Source of the DNA: Diphasiastrum complanatum
Lineage: Eukaryota; Streptophyta; Lycopodiopsida; Lycopodiales; Lycopodiaceae
DNA: 64,000 bases
NCBI GenBank assembly: GCA_029204225.1
Contig: CM055095.1
Location: forward strand, 22,772,633-22,836,632
Reading direction: 5' to 3'
Shown here in pieces: positions 11,152-21,699 of the stretch. Under the pieces are notes generated by a model that was given only the letters and a program-made list of their open reading frames with translations, was not told the DNA's origin and searched no databases. The position numbers were made by a program, and so were the translations under genes. Numbering within the stretch: position 1 is the first letter of the stretch; the number at the start of each line of letters is the position of its first letter.

Positions 11152-12516
11152 AAGAGGGAGTATACAACATCAAGGACCCCACAACAAAATGGAGTGGCTA
11201 AAAGGAAGAATAGGACTTTATGTGAAAGTGCTAAAGCTATGAGGTTAAGTGCTAATCTTGGCAAACCATTTTGGGATCAAGCTTTGTTGTGTGCCAATTT
11301 CTTGTGCAATAGGTGGCCGAGTGCTGTTTTGGATGGAAGGACACCTTTTGAGATGCTATTCAAGAGGAGGCCGAGTGTCAACTTTCTAAGAACCTTTGGA
11401 TGCACATGCTATGTCAACATTACTCTTGATGATAGGACCAAGGAGGATCCATCTTCAAGAAGAGGTATTTTTGTTGGATATAGTGAGGTGAGTAAAGCCT
11501 ACAAGGTTTACATTCCTTCTACTAACAAAGTGATTGTTGGTAGAGATGTCATTTTTGATGAGGGGAACATTCCAAAGGTGTCTTCAAGCATAATTGATGG
11601 TAGAGTGGATGGATCTAACATTTTTGATGTTGATGAGAAGGATTTTACTTTGGATGGTGGTGATGATGGACCTTCATCAAGTCAAAAGCCAAGGAGAACA
11701 TCAAGAGAAAGACAAGTATCTTCAAGGCTCACATATGATCAAAAGGGTAAGCAAGTAGTTTCTAAAAATTATGTTGCTTTCCTAACCTCTTTGGATGAGC
11801 CTACAAGTGTAGATCAAGCAAGGAAAGAAGAGGAGTGGATCCAAGCAATGGATCTTGAGTATCGATCTCTTACGAAGAGTGGAACATCTTTTGGAGGATC
11901 TTCTTGTGTACATGGAGATATGCAAGTGGATGGATGTTATCTTTCTATAAAATCATGTAATGGATCTGGAAAACAAATTTTGCTAAATGACTTTGATGAT
12001 CAAGTTGAAGACCAAGAGGTTGTTCTCAAAGCGCTTCAACTGGTCAAAAGGGAAGGTGGCAATTTGGAGCTAGTCAAGAGCATCAAAGGAGAGGTAATTG
12101 GCAAAGGTGTTATGGACCTATTTTTGCAGCATATTGAAGACTCAAGTAAGGTCAAAGGAGCAGCAAGGAAGTGTTTTTCAAGTCTACTTTACTTGTTCTA
12201 TCTCATGTTTGAGCATTTTCATGTGGATATGTGCAGGTTGTCAAGATATGGTAAAACTAGCTACATTGGTGAACATTGTTTTGATGTTGGATTTGTACTA
12301 GCATTCTTGGCTGGTTTTGCTGCTGGAAATGAAGCTATTGGAGGTTCATTGTGTCACTCATTCATGGCCAAGTCATCAAGTGTTGATGATATGTTATGGC
12401 AAGATGGACATGGAGGCTCAATCATGGAGTATCATGGTGGATACATGGCAACAAAGGACAAAGGAGGAGGAGACATTCAAGCAGAAGTTGATCACTCACA
12501 TATATTGTTTGTTTGA
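11152..12516 (+). CDS. Copia ORF: integrase C-terminal half plus altered RT region
   Basis: Open for more than 440 codons. The first part is an ordinary copia integrase C-terminus: TPQQNGVAKRKNRTL, KPFWDQALLCANFLCNRWPS, FGCTCYVNI and GIFVGYSEVSKAYKVYIPST. It then has the usual linker and the start of RT (EEEWIQAMDLEYRSL). After about residue 240 the RT is replaced by sequence with no RT motif (no YVDD, no YGLKQ box). The same sequence occurs in copia copy 2 at 37640-38060 (shared GGNLELVKSIKGEVIGK and SSLLYLFYLMFE), without stops in either copy. The frame has no clear ATG at its 5' end because it begins inside a deletion junction. Confidence 0.8.
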   Translation, partial: KREYTTSRTPQQNGVAKRKNRTLCESAKAMRLSANLGKPFWDQALLCANFLCNRWPSAVLDGRTPFEMLFKRRPSVNFLRTFGCTCYVNITLDDRTKEDPSSRRGIFVGYSEVSKAYKVYIPSTNKVIVGRDVIFDEGNIPKVSSSIIDGRVDGSNIFDVDEKDFTLDGGDDGPSSSQKPRRTSRERQVSSRLTYDQKGKQVVSKNYVAFLTSLDEPTSVDQARKEEEWIQAMDLEYRSLTKSGTSFGGSSCVHGDMQVDGCYLSIKSCNGSGKQILLNDFDDQVEDQEVVLKALQLVKREGGNLELVKSIKGEVIGKGVMDLFLQHIEDSSKVKGAARKCFSSLLYLFYLMFEHFHVDMCRLSRYGKTSYIGEHCFDVGFVLAFLAGFAAGNEAIGGSLCHSFMAKSSSVDDMLWQDGHGGSIMEYHGGYMATKDKGGGDIQAEVDHSHILFV

Positions 12517-12741
12517 TGTATTTTTCCAAAGAGTTCAGTGTCGAAAGCATGGTGGAGGTAGTTCATTTACATTCTATTTGATTCTTCATGTTCTAGTTAC
12601 ATCTTGATATGTAAAATTGATGTAAGAAATAGTGAAGCATCCCAAGTGGACACTATTCTCTATATCAATTATGGTTGTTTCTATTTTGAACATTACATGA
12701 TCATTTAAAGGAGATCTATTCTTAGGAAGAATATCATTCTT

Positions 12742-12981
12742 ATGATGGATCAAAGTTCTATTGTCAAAAACTATGCTAGGAGCAAGCATATTGAGATACA
12801 ATATCATTTTGTGAGGGAGCGAGTCATTGCAAAGGAGGTGGAGCTTCAACATGTGTCTTCAAGGGAATGTGTAGCTGATATCTTCACCAAAGCATTGGGA
12901 AAAGACTTGTTCATGAAGCATAGGAATTCACTTGGAGTACTATCAAAGTCTATGCTAAAACTAGTTGAAGAGGGAGTGTGA
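12742..12981 (+). pseudogene. Copia RNase H C-terminal fragment
   Basis: Reads ARSKHIEIQYHFVRERVIAK, then VELQHVSSRECVADIFTKAL and MLKLVEEGV, the normal end of a copia polyprotein just before the polypurine tract. The N-terminal RNase H with the catalytic acidic residues is not present. Confidence 0.9.
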
Positions 12982-13625
12982 AAGATTCAACTAGTTTCAT
13001 TACATTTTGCAATATTTCCATATTTGGCATATTGAGGCCAAAACTTGTTTTAGACTTAGAGGTTGACTTTTAAAAGCTCATTAGTCTAAATTTCATTTGA
13101 ATAAACACTTTTTGAAAGTGTGGAAAAGTTAGAATGTGATTTTGAGTAGATTCAATTTGAATAGTTGGGTACATTGAATCTAGACCCAAAATTAGTAGGG
13201 TTAGCATTTTGGTGGGAAAGCCAAGTGGCCAAATAGGGTTTGGACCTGCTATAAAAGGATGTAACTTGTGGAGAGAGTGATCTTCTCTCTTCTCTATCTC
13301 ATTTCATGCTTATACATGGTTCTCTTGGGTTCTACTATCCATTGGTGCACTATCTTGGTGATTGCTTGCAATTCTATGTGTAGAATGATCTATATTTGTT
13401 ATTTTTTGATCCACATGCGTGAAATACAGAAGCTTGCTGGTTTTGTATGGCCAAAAATAGTACATAATCATTTCATTCAAGTTTGATCAAGTTCTATTGG
13501 TGTTTGCTTCTCAATTTGTGTGTAGATGCTGATTTTTCTACATTTGTGAGATTGGTAGTGTATTTCTCTTTCTAACCAAAGATCATTCAAGTAGATTGGA
13601 TCTTAAGGATCTGAAATCTTTCACA
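12977..13625 (+). repeat. 3' LTR of copia copy 1
   Basis: 649 bp, TGTGAAAG...CTTTCACA, with TATAAAAG at 13250-13257. It matches the 5' LTR with scattered substitutions plus the missing duplication. Confidence 0.95.
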
Positions 13626-15120
13626 TCAAATGCTTGCCAAACCTTAGCACGTGTACTTGCCATGCGAGGATCTGAGCCAATATTTGTTGTGCATTGACAT
13701 ATTTTCTTCCAGTACTCCCATTCAACACTGCTTTCACGTGCAGTATGATTTGACAATAAGTGTCTCGCTTTCGCACCACCCATTGAAACTTTTGTTGGAA
13801 CATCTTGAGTTTTTCCACTCATCTCAATGTCTTTGGTAAGACTCATGTTGCCCATGCAGCTATCCACCATATGTGATTTTCGGATTGCACGCTAAATTCT
13901 TTACAATTACTTCTGCCAAACTGTTGCAATTCACGATTCATCAAGGTGATTGTGACACGTTCAAGTTTATGTCCTTTTACGATTTCTGCTTCGTCCAACT
14001 TAATAACAAATATAACTTTACCTCCGCAATCTGTAAAACAAAAATTTTACTACGAAAACATATTAGTTGAAGAAAAGCATACAATTGAAAACTGAAATCC
14101 ACAATAAATGTTCTTACCATTTGTTTTAACTTCGTAATGTCGGATCATCATCGCTTGGACCTTTTTCAGATCTAAGAACATATTGTTGCCTTGATGATAA
14201 TGAAAAGTTGTCGGAGGTCCATTCTTCTTATTGGTTACTGTAAAAGAATCCTCAATATGCTGATTCAGAGAGCAATGCATTCTCGTTTGGCGGATTCAAC
14301 AAGTTTATAAGTAGGTATTATTTGATGGCGTTTTAACCCATTTCTGTTAGAGCGTTTCATATACTTCTTCAAAGCTCTATACCCCTTGCGACTCACACCT
14401 CCTTGGTCACATGCGTACACCATCTCTTTAACATTTGGATTTGGCTTGAACTTGTCAACTAGCTTTTTTGCAATTCTCAAGCGAATTGAATCACTTGTTT
14501 CATCTTCCACAATCTCAATCAAATCTTTACCCTTCAAAAAATGTTTCATATATTTTCCAGAAATAAATATTTTCCAACCGTCTTTTGCAAGAACTCTTTT
14601 GTGTCCCTCATACATCTTTTACTGGCACCACCACCTGGTGCCAAAGCTTCTAGTTTGTGTCTCTTAGTGTTTTTATTTTGTGCTTGCTGATCCATCGAGA
14701 CTCTACGCTTTCGTTGTAAGTCATATATTGCCCTCTAAAATATACTGATTGAAAATTGCAATTCTTCATTTTTTGTGACAGAACTGGCAAGCTCTATTTT
14801 CAAACCATTTATCTTCTGCTCCAATTTCATATTTATTCTATGCAATGACTTTAAATTGTCATTCATACTCAAGATATGAATGTTTGCCGTATTTGCCAAT
14901 GTCTCAGCTTGGATTATTCAAGAATCCATTGCTTGACAATAGCCAAGCTGTCCATTCCGACCATCTCCAACGAACCTTAATAAACTATGTACATCAGAAA
15001 ATTTAGGAGGAGCACCTACCCGTGGATTATGAGGGTATAAATCACCTCTTACCCATAGGTCAATATGTTTTTTGCCTTCTAATCTCCAACAACGCATCTC
15101 ATACGGATTTAAGTTAACAC
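13626..15120 (-). pseudogene. 5' portion of disrupted intron-containing gene, family unknown
   Basis: Reading minus from about 15120: GVNLNPYEMRCWRLEGKKH, DLWVRGDLYPHNPRVGAPPK, VHSLLRFVGDGRNGQLGY, then a coiled-coil-like stretch (MNDNLKSLHRINMKLEQKI) and a basic segment (LQRKRRVSMDQQAQNK). Next come KRHKLEALAPGGGASK and, after a frameshift, ISGKYMKHFLKGKDLIEIVE and YACDQGGVSRKGYRALKKYM. A clean 87-bp intron (GTAAGAA donor at 14117, TTTTACAG acceptor at 14031) preserves frame into CGGKVIFVIKLDEAEIVKGH. At least two in-frame stops and three frameshifts mark it as a pseudogene. The gene could be host-derived or a class II transposase-like protein; I cannot name it. It is continued at 9687 after the copia insertion. 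Confidence 0.7.
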
Positions 15121-15914
15121 CCCATGTAGCTTTGGTGGTTGCATAATCCTTCTATATCTTCACATGTAAGTGATACTTGGTTGTCATCTTCAAGATGTCG
15201 AATTTCCCAAAAGAATCTATGTAGAACTTTACAATATACCTTAATCAAATGGTGAAAAAGTTCAATGTGAATTAACCATGATATAAGCTTTATTAGGCAT
15301 ATACTAGTTTCCATCCCTAGGGTCCTATTGTAGTTAGGACAATGAAAGGTCGTCCTATACTAACCCTACTCTAGTTGTAATTTGTAACTTACCTATTAGT
15401 TGCCTATTATAGTCTATGCAAATAACCTACAATAGTCTATGAAAATGAGACCTACATTTAGGCCTTAACTCTTGCTCATCTTGTATGGTAACCCAAGGTA
15501 AAGGTGCCACGTAGGATTGATTAGCACTAAATTAATGATGATTAGAAAACCTGTTTAGGCAAGAAAGAGGCCCTTTTTGAGTCCAAAAAGGGCCCTAATG
15601 CTCTATTCCGGTTGGGTTTTCCGTGGTAGGAATCTCTTCAGTATAATTTGTTTTTTTTTTGATGCCATTTTATTGAACTCGATATAATTATTATTATTTT
15701 TGTTTTTTATTATAAGATTGTTTCATTATTATTATTTTTTATTAATTTCTTTAGTTTTTTTTAAATTTTTTAATTAATTAATAAATTTTGCTAGTAGGGA
15801 ATTCAAGGGGAAGACTTAGTATTAAAAGGGCTTTTTATTGGTATAAGTTGTGTTTTTGGGATTGTTTTTTGGGTGTTTATGCCTTTTTTTTTTTGACCTC
15901 TAAGGCCTTGTCAA
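15121..15914. other. AT-rich spacer, nothing recognised
   Basis: Includes a very AT-rich stretch at 15640-15790 with homopolymer T runs. No convincing coding frame beyond weak continuation of the upstream pseudogene to about 15314. Confidence 0.5.
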
Positions 15915-16135
15915 GATGGTGGTTCGATCGAAATATGGAACATAAGTTTCGATCGAAAATTATGTGGATCTGGTCCGGTCGAGATTTTATCAAGCTTTGA
16001 CTCGGTTGAGATTTGACCCAAAAATTCGGTCGAGATTTGATTCAAAAATTCGGTTGAGATGGTCTTAAAAAAAAATTCAGTCGAAATGATCTCCAAACAT
16101 TCGGTCGAGATGGTCTTCAAAATTTCGGTTGAGAT
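15915..16135. repeat. Degenerate short tandem repeat with TCGGTCGAGAT core
   Basis: Eight or so copies of (A)TTCGGTCGAGAT or close variants, spaced roughly 20-30 bp. The left-most two have the palindrome TCGATCGA. On the minus strand the copies share one frame, which repeats ISTEF. The array abuts the truncated gypsy LTR at 16136. Confidence 0.8.
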
Positions 16136-16749
16136 GACAGAGCCTCAATCAATCCCATTATCTGAACACATAGCTCATTCGGAGTTGAAGGAATTTCTGC
16201 TAAAAGTTATGTTTAACCGCTTCGGCTAATTCTCTGCGCACATTAGTCAGAATTATTACTTGCTGGTGTCACCTGAAAATCCGTGTTAGAGTAACTGAAA
16301 TTCAGTATAACTTAAGAAATGTGTGTGACACAAACAAAACAGTATCACAATCAATCACAGATCATACAGAGTGTGTTCGCACAAATGATAAGAAGTAATT
16401 CTGTGAGAGATAACAGAAGGAAAGAATGTTCAAGCTTTAAGAACTTGCTCTTCGCTCTCTATTGATACTCAGCTCTACATAGAAATGCGTATGTACAATG
16501 GCACATAGTGGTATCCTTATAGGAATGTTCTTCAGTCTCAATGTCACTTACGAACTGTCAAACGTCGGTTTTGAACTTCTATTGCGTCTCTTTAGAACGT
16601 CGCAACTTCTACTCAAAATATGAATTTACAAAGTGCGAAATAGGCCTTTACATGTATTTAGGCACTATAGCACATTTTATATATATGGAAATTGAAAATT
16701 TTACAATATATGACAAAATTTGGATAATGTAAGATATGAAGACTCCACA
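16136..16749 (-). repeat. Gypsy A 3' LTR, truncated (614 bp)
   Basis: Starts TGTGGAGTC on the minus strand at 16749, right after a GAGGAAGGGGA polypurine tract, and is cut at 16136. Its last 130 bp (16265-16136) match 30008-30145 in the reverse orientation, including the segment GAGCTATGTGTTCAGATAAT (allowing one change). This ties it to the 5' LTR fragment of the gypsy at 30008. Confidence 0.85.
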
Positions 16750-16763
16750 TATCCCCTTCCTCA
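16750..16763 (-). other. Polypurine tract of gypsy A
   Basis: TTGAGGAAGGGGAT on the minus strand, directly before the LTR start. The same tract occurs at 43601-43616 before the LTR of gypsy B. Confidence 0.85.
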
Positions 16764-16792
16764 ACTGTGCAACGGCTCGCAAACAATCTGAT

Positions 16793-18820
16793 TTATGTCC
16801 TTCTTTGTCGCTTTCGGCTAGTTGGCTTGCTGTGAAAAATAGCCTTGTCCCGGGCTTCATTCTCTTCATTTTCTTGTTCCAATGTCAGTCCTTTTGTTGC
16901 CAGGAAATAGTTGTTCTTCAAGTTGTACTCTTCTTGGAATGACAAATTTGGATAACCACCCATTCCTTGATTGCCGATTGGTGCAAGGGGGTTTTCAATT
17001 AATGTATTATTAACAAGATGTGCATACCAACTATCCTCAGTCAGGATTTCAGACATCTCGACAGAAGGGACAGTTAGTGAAAGGGCATCATATGTATATT
17101 CGAGAAATTTCTCTTTAATATACAGTTGTTGGACAGACAGGAGGGCATACGAAATGAGAGAAGCAATATTTACATGGCTGTAAATATAATATGGTCTAGT
17201 TATGGGGTTAGTGGAGCAAAGTATATTGTTTGCTTTTACTTCCTCCAAATAATGAGAATATAGTTAGTTTTCCAGTTTGTGTAGATTTCCCATAGATCAG
17301 GAAATAAGAACTGATGAGTAACTCGGGAAGAAACCACTTTAGAGTTAGAAACAACTTCTTTTACATCAAGAATGTTAATTGATTCTAACTTATTCAAATA
17401 CTCATCCAATGCTGGAAAAATATTATTTTCAAATGTTCTTAGATATTTAAGATGTATATATACAAGGATCCTGCGACCACATGAATATAGTTAGTTTGCA
17501 CATCGAACTTGTTCTGAACAATGGCAAGGGTGAGGATTTCTTTTTTATGTACAGTTAGTCTAGACCATAAAGTATTTATGTTAGAAAAAGTCCAAGGGTT
17601 CTCCCATTGTTCTTTTGTGTAACCAAAACGTTTAGGTAAAAAAAGGTAATCCATTCTCCATTGGAGTTCTGGACTACAAAAAGGTGGAATAAAAAATCTT
17701 AGTTCCTGATGAAATGTCTGAAATTCTGACCTTAGTAGTGAGTAGACAATCTTGTTTTTCTTTACAGCTGCTCCACTTGGTGACGTTTGGGCTTGGTATG
17801 GAATGACGCTTAACGCCTCAAGTTGGTCTTCAGTAGCTTGTACCTCTGCAGCATAATTGGTTTCGGTCTGTGTTTCTTGATCTCTCAGGATCTGCCTGCA
17901 GATGGTATCCGTTTGGATGGCCTTTTCTGACATTACTGGTGCTAGCTCATCTGTCTGCGTCTCCTGATCTTGTCCTTGCACTGGTTCTTCTGCATCAAGA
18001 ATCTGCATTTGGCCTGATTGGAATTCGGCCTTTTCTAATTCTTCCTTTAGCTTCTCATAAGCAATCATCTGCAGTTACAGATATTGCATTTGGAAGGTCT
18101 GGATCATCCTCTCCTGGATTCCCTTCCATGCTACCGGATCGATTCGGTACCTGCCATGAGATACGCAGGCATCGAGTGTGACTTCGGCGCTGATTCGCCA
18201 CAGTATTGCCTCTTTGGCCTGTTTCTTGTGTATCTGATTGTCTTTCTTTAACATTTCTGCAGAATTTTGCAGTTGGGCAATTGATTCTTGAGCACTGTTG
18301 AGTTCATTGCTCAGCTCTGTATTGCTACTCTGAAGAGTAGTTCGCACTCGTCTCTCCTCCTGCAAAGAAGCCTGCAGGGTCTGAAGTTGTTGTTTAAGCA
18401 GTATGTTCTCACTTTTGAAGGCGTTGTACTGCTCTTGCATTTCTTCCAGCACTTCGAACGTGGCATCCTGCCTTCCTTTCACTTCTTCAAGCTTTGTATC
18501 TTTTCTGCTCAGCTCCGCCTTAGCTGCTTCAAGCTCCTCATTTCTATAAGCCAACTCAGCCTTTGTTTCGATCAGCTCTGTATCTTTTTGGGTGAGCTCT
18601 GTTCAGACTCTTTCATACTTGGACCCCAACTTTCTGGATACCTTTTCCAAGCTAGCAAGATGCTGAATAGCTGCCCTAGTATCTGGCAGTAGTGTTCCAA
18701 AAACCTTTTGATATAACTCGACATCGAGGATTGGTTCCTCGACATCGCTTTCACTGCCCTACTGGTCATTAGAAAGCTGCTCTTCTCCTTGTGGTTCTGG
18801 CTCTTGTGGTATTTCAGCCT
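16793..18820 (-). pseudogene. Gypsy A 3' ORF, C-terminal part: coiled coil with TQT motifs
   Basis: Minus-strand frames, interrupted by a few stops. 18800-18070 is acidic then strongly heptad-like (LEAAKAELSRKDTKLEEVKG, LKQQLQTLQASLQEERRVR), a long coiled coil. 18068-17439 encodes 209 residues with TQTD (37-40), IQTD (51-54) and TQTE (66-69), spaced 14 and 15 residues apart, then a basic/aromatic region. 17248-16793 is a hydrophilic C-terminus ending SKPTSRKRQRRT, an apparent basic nuclear-type tail. No signal peptide or membrane span is evident. It lies between pol and the 3' LTR, where Athila-type elements carry an env-like ORF, but I see no env features. Its N-terminal part is at 42640-43341, separated by the inversion. 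Confidence 0.7.
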
Positions 18821-18827
18821 GATTAAA

Positions 18828-19821
18828 TAGTTAAGTATACCTCCTATGGTATAGGTGAATGTATTCTCAATCTAATCGTTAACTAGACCCTTTCGCGGGA
18901 GCGATGCACCTGTTATTTTAGAGGTGTGTTTGTTTGTCCCGTAGAACATATATTGATCTCACACTTCAGTCTCGATCATCGAGAGAGAAGAGTTTATGCT
19001 TATGTAAGAGATTGAAGAAGTGAATAGAGTTCTGTGATTCTCTCTTATCTCTATTCTCCGCACTGTTGAGAGTGAGTGATCTGGAGTCTGCTAACAATCT
19101 CTAACACATTTCATGAACTTCTCTCTGATCAGACAGACGCTCTAGTGCATTACAGTCATTTGTTGAGTTTTTGTAAAGCATGCTCTAAAGAACTGTCTTT
19201 AAACTATCTTATTTGTCTATCACGAATACTTTCTTCTCGGCACTCGAATAATGACTATCTTTGGTAGAGTCTAGCACGATCATTGAATAAAGCTGTATGT
19301 ATACATATGAGATGGCAGTCCTTGCTTGAAGAATTAAGTCTCTGATCTGTCTTCTTGATTGACATTGACATAAGTTTCTAACGTATTCTAAAACTCTTCG
19401 TGTTCTTTAACCATTAAGTTGGACTTTAGTTGTTAAGGACTTCTGTCTAGAAGCGAATAGTTCGCGAACGCGATTAATTAATTGTCTGCACAGTCACGAA
19501 TACATCGAATGATTTTTGATTCTCTGTTGACACCTTAATCAGCCAGAGTGTAGTACCGCTGTACTACTCTGAAAACATCTCATTTGTAAAACGCACTTTA
19601 TCCAATTCGATAGAGGCCAGATTGTTGTTTTGAATTTATTAACACTACCCATCCCAAATATAAGTAATACTGGTTACTTTTAATGTCTGTCGACAACCAA
19701 AATTACACTCAAAACCACTTGCCGTAGTTGTACCAAAAACATAACTTTCTAACGCTGTCCTATGTGGGAACGACATTATTTACTATAAAATCTATATTAA
19801 CCCTGTTGGTATAGTACAACA
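18828..19821 (+). repeat. Gypsy B 3' LTR, distal part, now in reversed orientation
   Basis: Positions 18828-19821 match the reverse complement of 45991-46988 closely throughout (for example CCTATGGTATAGGTGAATGT and ACCAAAAACATAACTTTCTA). It begins abruptly at TAGTTAAGTATAC, the point where the LTR fragment at 43341 also stops. It ends ACAACA at 19821, followed by TTTAT, which matches the flank of the intact LTR at 47255. Confidence 0.9.
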
Positions 19822-19899
19822 TTTATCTTTCACATTCACCCTCAAATCCAACTTTTTTTTCGCCTTTATAATATATTCGTTTTAGTACAAAAAATGATT

Positions 19900-20400
19900 T
19901 TATGTTTTCTAGATAATGCTTTTTTGAGAGACTACATAAGACCATCCCAAATTGATATAGAGACTAGTATCCATCAAGGATGCATCACTATCTCTTATGA
20001 CAATTTATCAATGTGATATGAGATTACAAAAAGTAAACTCCTTAAGGAGACCATATAAAATTTTCTTGCTATAAGAAAATAGTATCTTTATTTCTACAAA
20101 TCCATCTCTCTAGGATTGTGACAAAGAATGCTAAGAACCTTTATAATTTATATAGAGTTCATGCTTGACCTTATCAATATCACTATTACTATATTTTGTA
20201 AGTGTAGTGTCATCAACATAATGTAACAAGAAAATAAAATGGGTTCCATCCATTTTGGAAAAAAAATGGATGATCATACACTTATCACAAACCTACGAGT
20301 GAGCACAAAAGTGTTGGGTGGTTGCTTGAGCCCATACAAGCTCTTCTTGAGTGGACTTGCAAACACCTACAACAACCACCTAAAAATGATCTTAAAGTCA
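19900..20400 (-). pseudogene. Copia RT remnant
   Basis: Minus reading contains MIIHFFSKMDGTHFIFLLHYVDDTTLT, with a YVDD box near 20210, flanked by LYGL-like and SDIDKVKHEL segments, with many frame breaks. It is old and short. Confidence 0.65.
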
Positions 20401-20682
20401 TCATGAGCTAGGCTCTAGTGCCATACGAAAATTTTACTCAAGGTGTGGCTATTATGATGATTCATCACAACATAAAAACAACTTAGAATATTAGGAAATC
20501 AAGTTAAAAAATTTGTCAAAATTTGTGCATAAAAGATCAAATAGATTTAAAAAATATTGACCACTAAACAAGCTCTAGATTTTATATAAGTGACATTCCA
20601 TCCACACTTTTCCTAAAGCCATCCATTATTTTTCATAGCTAATAAGCATGCTAAAACATTCAACAACAACGAGAATGCTTAA

Positions 20683-20831
20683 GGAGTGCACTGTAGGGGC
20701 ACCTGCAGTGTTGGCCCCACTCCATCCAATGGTGATGGATGGAGCTAAGGGAGAAAAAATCTATCTCTCCCCTTGGATGGAGTGGGGCTTGTGCAGCAGA
20801 GGCACTGCAGGTGCTTCTACGGTGCACTCTC
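20683..20831. mobile_element. Foldback MITE (149 bp)
   Basis: Terminal inverted repeats GAGTGCACTGTAG / CTACGGTGCACTC extend inward (CACCTGCAGTG and CACTGCAGGTG; CCCCACTCCATCCA and TGGATGGAGTGGGG), making most of the element a hairpin. Flanking TAA triplets at 20680-20682 and 20832-20834 fit a 3-bp TWA duplication as in Tourist/PIF-Harbinger MITEs. No coding capacity. Confidence 0.75.
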
Positions 20832-20861
20832 TAATAAGAGCCTACAACAACCAAGGCAAGT

Positions 20862-21290
20862 GTTGTGGGACTATTACCAATTTAGGTGGGGAATATTGTT
20901 GTGGTGGGTCCCACCCATCATGTGTGTATAAGTCCAACCCAATGAGCATAGCTAGTAATGTTACACAAGTTGTAATTTAGAAATATAGTGACCTCAACAT
21001 TAGAACCACATTACATTAGTATGAAAAGCTAAGTTAGGAAGTTGCAGGAGAATCTCACATATCATGTGAAAGTTCTTGGCACTCCAAATTAAACTCACAT
21101 GAATCATGTGAAAACTCACCTAACTAAATTAACATCACTAGATAATTTGTGAAGGGCTTGGATTAGAATCCTTGTGATTTTGGAGTAGTCAATCAAAATA
21201 AAATGGTAGGGCCTTTCTCAAGAATAAAAAAATACCTCTTGTATTCATTTAACATGTTGAGGGAGAAAATTCCATCAAAGTGTAGATGCT
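20862..21290 (+). repeat. Solo LTR-like fragment, related to gypsy C/D LTRs
   Basis: Begins TGTTGTGGGACTATTACC and shares, in order, GGTGGGTCCCAC, TGTGTGTATAAGTCCAACCC, CTCACATGAATCATGTGA and GGCTTGGATTAGAAT with the minus strand of the LTR at 58762-59571. The 3' boundary is not defined. Confidence 0.6.
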
Positions 21291-21699
21291 CCTATCGAAT
21301 AGCTAGGCATAGTCACCATGTGAGCTAATTATGACCAAAAGTCCATCAATGATCAATAGTTCAGATCCGTTGAGATCTTGGAAAGATCAATCATTAGATG
21401 AGCTTGAGCTCCAAACTTCAATTTTGAAGTTCAAGTACTCTTCTTCATTAAAATACTTCAAAATGAAATGAATGAAGGGACCCAACAAGTGAATTTGGAT
21501 TTGAAGTAATGATTATCTTCAAAAGAAAAAAAAAAAAGTCCAAAAAACTAGTTTCCTTCTAGTTTTGGGACCATTTGTTTGTTTATGGACATACGAAAGG
21601 CTATTTATTGTCCTCAAATGAAGGGTAGAAAATAAATGTTTGCCACATGTATAGCTTTCTTTGAGTATAGAGTTCACTCTATAGTGGAGAGAATATAGA

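Larger units (their letters stand above)
9688..13625 (+). mobile_element. Complete non-autonomous Ty1/copia element (copy 1)
   Basis: Two related LTRs (9688-10364 and 12977-13625) begin TGTGAAAG and end CTTTCACA. Both outer flanks carry the 5-bp duplication TCAAA (9683-9687 and 13626-13630). A primer site (CGGTATCAGAGC, initiator-tRNA-Met type with one change) follows the 5' LTR, and a GAAGAGGGAG polypurine run precedes the 3' LTR. Internal parts are a short gag stub, an ORF covering the integrase C-terminal half and an altered RT region, and the end of RNase H. It inserted into the minus-strand gene flanking it on both sides. Confidence 0.95.

Noticed and set aside
16793..18820. Envelope protein in the gypsy A 3' ORF
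   Set aside because: Position fits an env-like gene but there is no signal peptide, transmembrane helix or cleavage site; coiled coil alone is not evidence.
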